Assembly: GCA_050288105.1 (NCBI GenBank)
Contig: JBNKDE010000006.1
Location: 1 to 64,000, forward strand
Reading direction: 5' to 3'
DNA: 64,000 nt
Source: JACNJF01 sp050288105
GTDB taxonomy: Bacteria > Pseudomonadota > Gammaproteobacteria > GCA-001735895
The translations under genes were made by a program, and so were the position numbers. Below are positions 52,049-60,272 of the stretch, piece after piece; the first letter of the stretch is position 1, and each line of letters starts with the position of its first letter. The notes below the pieces were generated by a model. It did no database searches, had not been told where the DNA came from, and was given only the letters and a program-made list of their open reading frames with translations.

Positions 52049-54034
52049 CTATTCTTCAAGTTTATTTCGTCCTGAAATGTGGCTATTCATTGACTGGGTG
52101 AAGAATGAATAGGTATTGCGTCCCCCCTGTTTTGATGAATACATTGCCATGTCAGCATTGCGTAGTAATTCGGAGGCATTGTTGCCGTCATTCGGATAGA
52201 TGGCAATACCGATACTCAAGGTGATCAGTAATTCATGTCCGTTAATGGAGAAAGGCTTGTTGAAGCGCTCAATCAAACTTCCTGCGATGCTTTGTGCATC
52301 CAGCGGTGATTTGATTCCACCCAGTAACAACAGGAATTCATCTCCACCAAGGCGTCCTACGGTATCGCCTGAGCGTATATCCTGAAGAAATCTTTCAGCA
52401 GCATCGATTAGAAGCTGGTCACCTGTTTCGTGGCCGTGTGTGTCATTTACTTTTTTAAAGTCGTCCAGATCTATAAAGAAAATTGCGGTATGCTCGTTAT
52501 TTCTTTTCGCTTCGTTGATTAGATGCGATAAACGGTCCAGAGTGAGAAAGCGATTGGGTAAACGGGTTAAGCTATCGAAGTGAGCCTGCTGGATTATTTT
52601 TTCTTCCTGGATTCTCTGCTGGGTGATATCTTCACCTGAGCACAGAATGCCAGTCACGCTTAGCTGGTCCTGAGACCATAGAATTCGATTGTGCCAGGCA
52701 ATAATTCTTTCTTCTCCTGACTTTGTAAGAATGCGGTTTTCATAAAATTCTACCAGCTCGATATTTCCACAAATGATTTTGTTAAAAGTGAGTTTAACTT
52801 CATCTCTGACCGCCTCAGGAATAAAATGGTCGAACCAGTTTTTACCCAACATATCCTGCTCTTCCCATCCTATAACCTCACAGGCTTTCTGGTTGATCAG
52901 GTTGATATTGCCCTGCGGGTCAATGACCATCATCATGGTACCGGCAATATCAAAATAGGTTTGTGCAATTTCTTTTTCACGCTGCAGGTTTTGTGTGTAC
53001 TCCATGTGTGCGGTGATGTCCTTGATGATCCCTTCCAGCGCAATCGGTTTGCCTTTAAAGTCGGTTATCAGGACATTACTCTGCTGTAACCAGAGGGATT
53101 CACCCAGCGCGTTGATGATACGGTATTCAATCAAAGGAAGCGGCTGTCCTGTAAGTAAAAGGCTCCATTGGGTGGAGATATATTCTTCCCAGTCCGGGTG
53201 TACCATTTGGCGGATTTTCTGCGCTGAGGCATAGCATTCTTCAGCGCTAACCCCATATATTTTTCTTGCTGCCGGATTAATATATTCAAAGCGGCCATCG
53301 GGCAGAGACATACGAAAAATAACGTCTTTGGCGGTTCTTGCAATTCGATTGAATTGTTGGGTGCTATCTTCAAATTCACTTGAGATTTGCTTGCTAACCC
53401 AATAGTAGATGGCAAAGGCGGCAAAGCTGATCAAAACAGCAAATCCAAGCATCACGATACCGGCGTGAATAAAGGGTGCGCGAATTTCCTGCATATCGAT
53501 TTTGGCGACGATACCAAGGTTTAGCATAGGGACCGGCTCATAGGCTGCCATCACCTGAACGCCCCGGTAATCCCGTCCGATCATCCAGCCGGATGCCCCT
53601 GAAAGTGCCTGGCGCATAGGCTCCGCGCGGTTCAGTTCACTCAGCGGGACGGGGTCGGGTATATCCATACCCGACAGCCTGTTACGCATCAGGAATTTAA
53701 TCTGCTCGCCTTCCTGCTTAGCCAGTGTGAATTCACCGCTTTGACCGAACTGGACCTGCTCGTGTGCCTGTTTGATCAGCTTGAGCGTGAGCTGGGAGTC
53801 GGGTCCAGCTGTGTGGTATTCGGAGGCGTATTTATTTTCGAACTGTGCAAATGCATCGATCAGGCGGCTGTTGCTTCTGGCGGTTTCCCTGAGCCGTTCT
53901 GCGGTTTGTGTGAGATAAGTCTGGTAAAGAATATAGCCGCTGATGCCAGAAACAATCATCACGGCGAATGCCATGGTAGCGGTGAGTCCATACAGTTTCT
54001 GGCGAATACTACCTGCGCCTATCATCTCTACCAC
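52049..54034 (-). CDS. Membrane PAS-PAS-GGDEF diguanylate cyclase
   Basis: 661 residues. One membrane helix near 20-40 and a second near 190-212 flank a periplasmic sensor region. Two PAS domains (about 230-345 and 350-470) precede a GGDEF domain. The active site RLGGDEF (563-567) is intact, and the inhibitory I-site RSGD (554-557) sits 5 residues before it. It should make cyclic di-GMP from GTP in response to an unknown signal. The protein ends in NKLEE, where GGDEF-EAL proteins normally pass into an EAL domain; no EAL follows. It lies between malQ and the transglutaminase-like gene. Confidence 0.92.
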   Translation of the reverse strand: MVEMIGAGSIRQKLYGLTATMAFAVMIVSGISGYILYQTYLTQTAERLRETARSNSRLIDAFAQFENKYASEYHTAGPDSQLTLKLIKQAHEQVQFGQSGEFTLAKQEGEQIKFLMRNRLSGMDIPDPVPLSELNRAEPMRQALSGASGWMIGRDYRGVQVMAAYEPVPMLNLGIVAKIDMQEIRAPFIHAGIVMLGFAVLISFAAFAIYYWVSKQISSEFEDSTQQFNRIARTAKDVIFRMSLPDGRFEYINPAARKIYGVSAEECYASAQKIRQMVHPDWEEYISTQWSLLLTGQPLPLIEYRIINALGESLWLQQSNVLITDFKGKPIALEGIIKDITAHMEYTQNLQREKEIAQTYFDIAGTMMMVIDPQGNINLINQKACEVIGWEEQDMLGKNWFDHFIPEAVRDEVKLTFNKIICGNIELVEFYENRILTKSGEERIIAWHNRILWSQDQLSVTGILCSGEDITQQRIQEEKIIQQAHFDSLTRLPNRFLTLDRLSHLINEAKRNNEHTAIFFIDLDDFKKVNDTHGHETGDQLLIDAAERFLQDIRSGDTVGRLGGDEFLLLLGGIKSPLDAQSIAGSLIERFNKPFSINGHELLITLSIGIAIYPNDGNNASELLRNADMAMYSSKQGGRNTYSFFTQSMNSHISGRNKLEE

Positions 54035-54215
54035 TCATTCTGTTGGGCATATGCAGGTTCCTTCTCATGATACCAACTGGATACTGTCTCATCGTTAAAT
54101 AATAGATTGATTAGACCGAAAATGTAATAAAACTCTTCTTCTCGGCGCGTCAATCTAATTCAACAAGTGCTGGTCATGCGTTTGTCAGTGCGATATAGGC
54201 TCGCTACCCGAATAA

Positions 54216-55703
54216 TTAGATCCTTCCGAATAACTGGATTAACTTTTTCAAATCACTGGCCAGCGTTAGCCATACCTGGTTCCAGTCAAAGCGCCACTGC
54301 CAGTTCCCTTCGGTTGTGCCGGGCGTATTCATCCGGTGCCTTGAATCCAGCGAGAGCAGGTCCTGCATGGGAATTACGGCGAGCCTGGCGACACTGGCTA
54401 GTGCCATACGATTGAGTACCCAGGGCATATCCAGTTGCTGTTCTGCAGGCACGCCAATGTACTCATGTAACAGATGTCTGGAATGATCGGGCAGGTTCTG
54501 ATACCAGCCCAGACTCGTGTCATTGTCATGAGTACCTGTATATACCACGCTATTGGGTTGCTGGTTATGTGGGAGATAAAAGTTGTCACTGGCGCCATCG
54601 AAAGCAAACTGCAGCACGGCCATTCCGGGTAGTCTGAACTGGTCACGCAGTGCCAGTACTTCGTCAGTGATCAGGCCAAGGTCTTCGGCAATCAGTGGTA
54701 AGGGTTCAAAATATTGATGCAATTTATCGAGCAGTTCGGCACCGGGTGATTCGACCCAATGACCCTCGGCAGCGGTTTCTGCTTCAGCAGGAATTTCCCA
54801 GCAGGCCTGCAGACCGCGAAAGTGATCAATGCGAATAAAGTCGAATAGTTCCAGCTGGGTGCGGAAGCGATTGACCCACCACTGGAAGTCATCCTGCTGC
54901 ATGGCTGACCAGTTATATAAGGGATTACCCCACAGCTGCCCGTCAGCCGAGAATGCGTCGGGGGGGACGCCTGCTACCTGGGTACAGAAACCAGCTTCAT
55001 TGATCTGGAAGTTTTCACGTCTGGACCACACGTCGGCGCTATCCATGGACACATAAATAGGCATGTCACCGAACAGCTTTATTCCATTCTGGTGGGCATA
55101 GTTGCGTAAAGCCTTCCATTGTTCAAAAAATACGAACTGAACGAACTCCACAGTTTTAATGCGCTCTGCATGTTCTGCGCGTGCGCTGGATATTGCCTCT
55201 GCCTCTCGATCACGGAACGCTGCTGGCCAGTATTGCCAGGACAGGTTCTGGTGCGAGCGTTTAAGTGCCAGGTAAAGCGCATAATCAGGTAACCAGGATG
55301 ATGCCTGCTGGATAAACTGCTGCAGCCGGGATTGCCAAGCCTGGTCGGCATGCTGATAAAAATTACGGCTGGCCTTTTCCAGTGCGGGTATCAGTGAAGA
55401 GTCCGCGATGTGTTCGTCAACCTCATTAGCAGTTAACCAGCCCTGTTGCATAATCCATTCAAGATTAATCAGTTCGGGGTTGCCAGCATGTGTGGACAGG
55501 CATTGATAGGGTGAGCGATCAATATGGGTCGGCCCTAACGGCAGCATCTGCCAGACCGACAGCCCCGAATCGGCCATGAAATGAATAAAATCGTGAGCTG
55601 GTTTTCCTATGTCACCCTGCCACTGCTTGCCCGGAAGAGAGGTAGGATGCAACAGGACGCCGGCGCTGCGACGGTCAAAAACAGGCTTTTCATGAAGCTT
55701 CAT
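54216..55703 (-). CDS. malQ: 4-alpha-glucanotransferase (amylomaltase)
   Basis: 495 residues, the short GH77 form (plant/Thermus-like size, not the roughly 690-residue enteric form). Catalytic regions are visible: nucleophile aspartate in FIRIDHFRGLQACWEIP, acid glutamate in LIAEDLGLITDEV and the third aspartate in YTGTHDNDTSLGW. It rearranges maltodextrins, feeding the phosphorylase. It follows glgC on the same strand with a gap of about 90 bases. Confidence 0.95.
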   Translation of the reverse strand: MKLHEKPVFDRRSAGVLLHPTSLPGKQWQGDIGKPAHDFIHFMADSGLSVWQMLPLGPTHIDRSPYQCLSTHAGNPELINLEWIMQQGWLTANEVDEHIADSSLIPALEKASRNFYQHADQAWQSRLQQFIQQASSWLPDYALYLALKRSHQNLSWQYWPAAFRDREAEAISSARAEHAERIKTVEFVQFVFFEQWKALRNYAHQNGIKLFGDMPIYVSMDSADVWSRRENFQINEAGFCTQVAGVPPDAFSADGQLWGNPLYNWSAMQQDDFQWWVNRFRTQLELFDFIRIDHFRGLQACWEIPAEAETAAEGHWVESPGAELLDKLHQYFEPLPLIAEDLGLITDEVLALRDQFRLPGMAVLQFAFDGASDNFYLPHNQQPNSVVYTGTHDNDTSLGWYQNLPDHSRHLLHEYIGVPAEQQLDMPWVLNRMALASVARLAVIPMQDLLSLDSRHRMNTPGTTEGNWQWRFDWNQVWLTLASDLKKLIQLFGRI

Positions 55704-55794
55704 AATACGAAATAGGGTAACGAATTTTTATAGTTATCAGCAGGCTTGCGGATCATATTTGAACAATATCATACAACGAAATAAACACCGCAGC

Positions 55795-57063
55795 TTATAC
55801 CACATGATGCATGTTGTATCCCAGCATTTCAGGGGTAACCAGCACAATGCCATTGGGTGAGACATAAAACCTTTTCTTATCTTCTACATGGTCAATACCG
55901 ATATGCATGCCATCCGGGATTTTGCATCCGCGGTCGATTACAGCGTGCAGAATCTTGCAGTTTTCACCGACGGTCACTTCGGGTAGTACGACAGTTGAAT
56001 CGATTTCGCTATAGCTGCCCACGTAGACATTTGAGAATAACAGTGAGTGACGAATGGTTGAGCCGGAAATAATACATCCTCCTGATACCAGTGAGTCTAT
56101 CGCAATACCTCGTCGGTCATCATCATCGAAGATAAATTTTGCGGGTGGTAACTGTTCCTGGTAAGTCCAGATCGGCCAGTGTTTGTCGTACAGATTGAGT
56201 TCCGGGGTGATGCCGATTAATTCCAGATTGGCTTCCCAGAAGGCATCAACCGTTCCGACATCACGCCAGTAAGATTGTTCACCACTTTGGCTGTCGCGAA
56301 ACGGGTAGGCATAGACTTCATGTTTTTTTATTGCCGCCGGAATAATGTCCTTACCAAAGTCGTGACTACTGGTTTCAAGGTTATGATCTTCAATGAGCAA
56401 CTTATACAGGAATTCAGTGTTAAAAACATAAATCCCCATAGAGCACAGAGCGGTCTGCTGCTTGTCTGGCATGGTTGCCGGATTCTCCGGTTTTTCCTTA
56501 AAATCTAAAATTCGATGATTCTCATCAACCTCCATCACGCCAAAGGCGCGGGCCTTATCGACCGACACCTCGATGCAACCGACGGTGACATTGGCTTTTC
56601 TTTCAAGGTGCTGCGCCAGCATGGCCCCATAATCCATTTTATAGATATGATCTCCTGCAAGCACCAGAACGAAGCGTGGATTATGGATTCTGATGATATC
56701 CAGATTTTGATAAATCGAGTCCGCAGTGCCCGCATACCAGCTTGCCTCCAGGCGTTGCTGGGCGGGTAGTAGTTCAACAAATTCACCAAATTCGCCTCGA
56801 AACATACCCCAACCGCGCTGGATGTGCTGTAACAGGGAGTGTGCCTTATACTGCGTTAATACACCGATTTTTCTGATACCGGAATTGACACAGTTGGATA
56901 AGGGAAAATCGATAATACGGAATTTACCGCCGAAAGGTACAGCAGGTTTTGCACGCCACGCAGTGAGATCTTTCAGGCGGGAGCCGCGACCTCCGGCCAT
57001 TATCAGGGCCAGAGTATTGCGCGTGAGGTTACTAATGTATCTGGGTGAGTTTTCATACGGCAT
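55795..57063 (-). CDS. glgC: Glucose-1-phosphate adenylyltransferase
   Basis: 422 residues. N-terminal nucleotide-binding motif ALIMAGGRGSRLKDLT, the site AKPAVPFGGKFRIIDFPLSN, and a C-terminal left-handed beta helix. It makes ADP-glucose for glycogen synthesis. GGAGGT lies 7 bases before the ATG. Glycogen synthase (glgA) and branching enzyme (glgB) are not in the window. It leads the glgC-malQ pair. Confidence 0.96.
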   Translation of the reverse strand: MPYENSPRYISNLTRNTLALIMAGGRGSRLKDLTAWRAKPAVPFGGKFRIIDFPLSNCVNSGIRKIGVLTQYKAHSLLQHIQRGWGMFRGEFGEFVELLPAQQRLEASWYAGTADSIYQNLDIIRIHNPRFVLVLAGDHIYKMDYGAMLAQHLERKANVTVGCIEVSVDKARAFGVMEVDENHRILDFKEKPENPATMPDKQQTALCSMGIYVFNTEFLYKLLIEDHNLETSSHDFGKDIIPAAIKKHEVYAYPFRDSQSGEQSYWRDVGTVDAFWEANLELIGITPELNLYDKHWPIWTYQEQLPPAKFIFDDDDRRGIAIDSLVSGGCIISGSTIRHSLLFSNVYVGSYSEIDSTVVLPEVTVGENCKILHAVIDRGCKIPDGMHIGIDHVEDKKRFYVSPNGIVLVTPEMLGYNMHHVV

Positions 57064-57340
57064 GTACTACACCTCCATTTTTTTCATGGCTGGATACTAT
57101 TCCAGCACAATGACGTTTTAATAACATTCTTATGTCTTCTTATAATAATCTGGTATTAGCAAATAATCATTGCGCTGGATCATGAAGGGTGAAAATAGGG
57201 TTGATTTTGTGCTCAATACTGAGACAGGATTTAATGAGCGCAGTTCTTGCAGCAGTGTCAAACGCTGAGTTTCAGCTATAGTAGACGTTGAAAATTTTTG
57301 CTTTAGCCCGCCGCGAGTGATGCAAGGGCAGTAAGCAGGC
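57064..57340. other. Intergenic region upstream of glgC
   Basis: 277 bases without a convincing gene. A small perfect stem CTGGA/TCCAG (about 57090-57105) lies close to the glgC start. No clear promoter can be assigned; A+T-rich words near 57140 are the best candidates. Nothing else is seen. Confidence 0.4.
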
Positions 57341-57787
57341 TCAGGGCTGTTTGGTCGTGGCGTGGCAGTTCAGGCAGTAAGCAGATACGGCACCGGCACG
57401 GTAATAATTAGGCGGATCCTGTGAAAGGCCGATGCGTGCATCCTGGATATTCTGCCGAAACTGATCGATGTTAAAGGAAATAATATTATGGTTGGAACTG
57501 AGCGATTCGGTGCCCAGATTCAAGCTCAGTGACTCCATCTTGCGCAGGATGTCGATAGATGACTGGCGTTGTTCCTCAGTGACGCTGGCTGGATTACTTA
57601 AATTGTTATCCAGCAGTGTGGTATACAGGGCGAACTGCTGCATGGTGTCAGTCAGTTTTGCTCTTGAGATGTAGTTAAACTCAGGTGGGTAGGTGACGCT
57701 GCGTACACCCTCAAGCACCCCACTGCAGGCGCTCATCAGCGCAATGGAGGAAAAAAGGATGAGTTTAAACGTTGTTTTTTCTAGCAT
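57341..57787 (-). CDS. Cytochrome c'-like lipoprotein with one C-terminal heme site
   Basis: 148 residues from the ATG at 57787; a longer frame upstream would bury the signal peptide. A lipoprotein signal (LILFSSIALMSAC) puts lipidated C21 at the mature start. Four probable helices follow. The last holds a single covalent heme motif CLNCH (138-142) just 6 residues from the C-terminus, as in cytochrome c' and c556 four-helix bundles. Such proteins bind NO or shuttle electrons. It would be anchored in a membrane facing the periplasm. It is divergent from the diiron oxygen-binding protein gene. Confidence 0.7.
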   Translation of the reverse strand: MLEKTTFKLILFSSIALMSACSGVLEGVRSVTYPPEFNYISRAKLTDTMQQFALYTTLLDNNLSNPASVTEEQRQSSIDILRKMESLSLNLGTESLSSNHNIISFNIDQFRQNIQDARIGLSQDPPNYYRAGAVSAYCLNCHATTKQP

Positions 57788-57926
57788 GACTCGAGAACCC
57801 TGTTTAATCACTTCAAGTATAGAGTTAAACCGTATTTGAAACATCTTTTTGATGTACGGCAGGTACAGTACGGGTAATTGAGACTGCAATCACGTATGCT
57901 TATCTATCTCTAGTATCATTTTGGTT

Positions 57927-57932
57927 TATAAT
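57927..57932 (+). promoter_or_regulatory. Possible -10 element for the diiron protein gene
   Basis: A perfect TATAAT lies 52 bases before the ATG at 57985. No recognisable -35 is present at 16-18 bases, so an activator may be needed or the match may be chance. Confidence 0.35.
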
Positions 57933-57984
57933 GTGCATTTTAAGTCATTTATTTTAATTCTTTGCTACGATCAAGAGGATTCTG

Positions 57985-58740
57985 ATGGAATTATATAATA
58001 ATGGAGAGCATGTCTGCCTGGCCTTTCGTGATCTGGTAACAGGTGGTGAAGCTGTTCAGGCCAACCAGTTTCTGGTATTTGATCATCATCATGCTGCTCT
58101 AATAGATCCAGGAGGCGAATTAACCTATACGCGCCTGTTTATGGCAATTAGTGAGTATATGAGTGTTAAAAACCTCGATTACGTCATTGCTTCCCACCAG
58201 GACCCTGACATAGTTGCATCGTTGAATAAATGGCTAATCGGTACCGATGCGAAGATTGTGGTTCCCCAGTTGTGGGAACGCTTTGTTCCTCATTTTACCC
58301 GTCCCGGCAAGATTACTGGTCGTACGATTGCGATGCCCGATGAGGGGATGAATCTTGAGCTGGGTTCCATTAAGTTAAAAGCGTTACCCGCTCACTTCCT
58401 GCATGCGGAAGGTAATTTCCAGTTCTATGATCCAGTGAGCAAGATCCTGTTTTCTGGAGATATGGGCGCAAATCTATGTCCAGAAGCGGATCTTGATAAA
58501 CCGGTCGACAAACTGGATGACATCATGCCCTATATGGATGGGTTCCATAAGCGCTATCTGAACAGCAATAAGGTGTGCCGCTTTTGGGTCAATATGGTGC
58601 GACAGCTCGAAATCAGCATGATTGTACCCCAGCATGGCCGTGCATTTCGTGGCAGGGCGATTGGTGAATTTTTGAAATACATCGAAAACCTGCAATGTGG
58701 TATCGATTTGTTCACCCAGGACCACTACAGGGTACCGTGA
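57985..58740 (+). CDS. Stand-alone diiron oxygen-binding (ODP/FprA-like) protein
   Basis: 251 residues: a beta-lactamase-fold diiron domain like that of flavodiiron proteins but without a flavodoxin domain. Probable metal ligands are H71, D73 and D75 in SHQDPDIV, H137/H140 in PAHFLHAEGNF, D159 in FSGDMGA and H217 in VPQHGRAF. Flavodiiron enzymes usually have glutamate where D73 sits. Related proteins act as oxygen sensors or NO/O2 reductases needing an outside electron donor. No signal peptide is seen, so it is cytoplasmic. It is divergent from a cytochrome c'-like lipoprotein and ends at a strong terminator. Confidence 0.85.
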   Translation: MELYNNGEHVCLAFRDLVTGGEAVQANQFLVFDHHHAALIDPGGELTYTRLFMAISEYMSVKNLDYVIASHQDPDIVASLNKWLIGTDAKIVVPQLWERFVPHFTRPGKITGRTIAMPDEGMNLELGSIKLKALPAHFLHAEGNFQFYDPVSKILFSGDMGANLCPEADLDKPVDKLDDIMPYMDGFHKRYLNSNKVCRFWVNMVRQLEISMIVPQHGRAFRGRAIGEFLKYIENLQCGIDLFTQDHYRVP

Positions 58741-58795
58741 CAGATAATCCATAGCGTACTGGAAAGTGATTCCTCAGTATCTATAGAAGTTAATA

Positions 58796-58825
58796 GAAAA
58801 GGCCGCAGATTGCGGCCTTTTTTTT
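58796..58825. terminator. Bidirectional intrinsic terminator
   Basis: AAGGCCGCA and TGCGGCCTT pair perfectly around GAT, followed by a run of eight Ts on the plus strand and a shorter T-rich tract on the minus strand. It separates the convergent diiron protein and DoxX genes. Confidence 0.9.
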
Positions 58826-58832
58826 GGCCAGG

Positions 58833-59279
58833 TTACGCGGGATGGTTTTTCGATTTTAGCCAGTGGTCAATAGAGAAGAAACCGGCACCAAATGCGATAT
58901 TGGTCATCAGGCAGGCGCCCCAGAAAATATGAGGTGTCACCTGTCCAACCTTCGCCAGAGCCTCGTAATAGGAAACCACCGCCATGATGTTAAGAATTGA
59001 CAGCGCAATAGCAAAAAGTCGAGTACCCAGGCCGAGTGTGATGACGACAGGCAGCAATAGCTCGCCTGCAGTTGCCAGGTAGGCGGCTAGTTCGTAAGGC
59101 AGTAAGGGTACGGCGTATTCATACTCAAAAAGGGTCAGAGTTGTGTCCCAGTTATTTATTTTCTGTAATCCGGAAAGAAAGAATACATAAGAGACGTAAA
59201 GTCTCATTGCAAGTAACAGGGGCGATTGCAGTCGAGTAAGCAGCTGGTTGATACCAGTAATGATAGAAGTCAGCACCAT
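58833..59279 (-). CDS. DoxX-family membrane protein
   Basis: 148 residues with four hydrophobic segments. The family region is RLYVSYVFFLSGLQKINNWDTT, with ELLLPVVITLGLGTRLFAI and a later HIFWGACLMTNIAFGAG. DoxX proteins are small inner-membrane proteins, some linked to thiol/redox stress or quinone-dependent oxidation; the exact role here is unknown. It is downstream of uspA by about 150 bases on the same strand but may have its own promoter. Confidence 0.85.
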   Translation of the reverse strand: MVLTSIITGINQLLTRLQSPLLLAMRLYVSYVFFLSGLQKINNWDTTLTLFEYEYAVPLLPYELAAYLATAGELLLPVVITLGLGTRLFAIALSILNIMAVVSYYEALAKVGQVTPHIFWGACLMTNIAFGAGFFSIDHWLKSKNHPA

Positions 59280-59370
59280 AGGTCTCCAATGGTTATATTT
59301 ATTATGTAACTGACTTTTGGAGCTGAGCTGATTTGTTAAGTTCCTGTGCTTCCTCCTTTAGGCTGCCTGA

Positions 59371-59407
59371 AACAGCATTGTTTATAGAAATGTTATAAAT
59401 AGCTGTT
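59371..59407 (-). other. Imperfect inverted repeat between uspA and doxX
   Basis: AACAGC and GCTGTT, with a shorter inner TTTATA/TATAAA pair, form an imperfect stem in the 153-base gap downstream of uspA. No clear T-run follows. It may be a transcript end or nothing. Confidence 0.3.
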
Positions 59408-59432
59408 GTTACAGTCCCCAAATGAAAGATTA

Positions 59433-59894
59433 CTAAGCCTTTTTGGCTGGAACCAGATGTACCGGGATCGTAGTCTGTCGAATCAACTGTTCACTGATGC
59501 TACCTAGCAAGAGCTGGCTGATCAGGCCTTTACCGTGGGTTCCCGCTACGATAAAACTGGCTTCAAGACGCGCGGCTTCCTTCAGCAACAGGTCTACAGT
59601 GACACCCTGAATCATCAGGGCCGTGCAGGTTATGCCCTGTTCGCGCATGGCTTCGGAATATTCCTGCAGGGTTTTGTGCTCGTGGTGAAAACGTTCGGCG
59701 ATGCTTTTTCTTACCTCGTCCGCGTCCACGGTATAGACGGTTGCTGGGTCGTAATCGTAGGCAATGTGATCCGGATTGGGTTCAGCGACGTGAATCAGGA
59801 AAACCTCTGCTGATAACGCTTTTGCCAGTAGGGTGGTTTCCTCCAGTAGCCTGGGCGTAATATCGGAAAAATCGATTGCAGTTAATAATTTCAT
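59433..59894 (-). CDS. Universal stress protein, UspA family
   Basis: 153 residues, a single Usp domain. It starts MKLLTAIDFSDITPRLLEE and has the nucleotide-binding motif GTHGKGLISQLLLGSISEQL (G-x2-G-x9-GS), so it is probably the ATP-binding type. It acts in stress or energy-limitation survival. AAGGAG precedes the start. A single gene between doxX and the GIY-YIG gene. Confidence 0.92.
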   Translation of the reverse strand: MKLLTAIDFSDITPRLLEETTLLAKALSAEVFLIHVAEPNPDHIAYDYDPATVYTVDADEVRKSIAERFHHEHKTLQEYSEAMREQGITCTALMIQGVTVDLLLKEAARLEASFIVAGTHGKGLISQLLLGSISEQLIRQTTIPVHLVPAKKA

Positions 59895-59925
59895 TTTGAT
59901 TCTCCTTTTAGCGAGTATGCAGGCA

Positions 59926-59953
59926 TTAATAACATATTGGTTAGCAATATCAA
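59926..59953 (-). promoter_or_regulatory. Possible promoter of uspA
   Basis: On the minus strand TTGATA (59953-59948) and TATTAA (59931-59926) are 16 bases apart, ending 31 bases before the uspA ATG. Reasonable sigma-70-like spacing and sequence. Confidence 0.4.
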
Positions 59954-59990
59954 TAGTTATCGAGTCTGCAGTTGATTCATGCTGCGCGAT

Positions 59991-60272
59991 TTAAGTAATG
60001 TTAGCTTGTGCCGGGGTAAAATCAGCGATCAGCTGTAATTTTTGTACGCGTGACAGTTGTTTGATTGCCGCTTCACGCCTGCTCGCCTCAGAACGCGAAG
60101 CACAGGTTTCAAAATACACTAAAGTGACGGGCTGTCGTGCACGCGTATAGCGTGCGCTGAGCTTTCCAGATTGATCGTTGTGTTCTGCAACTCGTCTCTC
60201 CAGCTCGGTTGTGATGCCGGTATACAGGCTATCGTCGACACATCTGACGATATAGACATACCAGTCACTCAT
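59991..60272 (-). CDS. GIY-YIG nuclease-superfamily protein
   Basis: 93 residues from the ATG at 60272, giving MSDWYVYIVRCVDDSLYTGI, the usual YhbQ-like start. The GIY-YIG signature appears as YVYIVRC and LYTGITTELERRVAEHN, with arginine and a later glutamate present. Members are small nucleases or DNA-repair-linked proteins of unclear substrate. It overlaps the end of srkA by 8 bases, so the two are co-transcribed. Confidence 0.9.
   Translation of the reverse strand: MSDWYVYIVRCVDDSLYTGITTELERRVAEHNDQSGKLSARYTRARQPVTLVYFETCASRSEASRREAAIKQLSRVQKLQLIADFTPAQANIT

Noticed and set aside
54035..54215. Gap between the GGDEF gene and malQ examined for a small gene or sRNA
   Set aside because: No reading frame with a ribosome site and no clear promoter-terminator pair was found.
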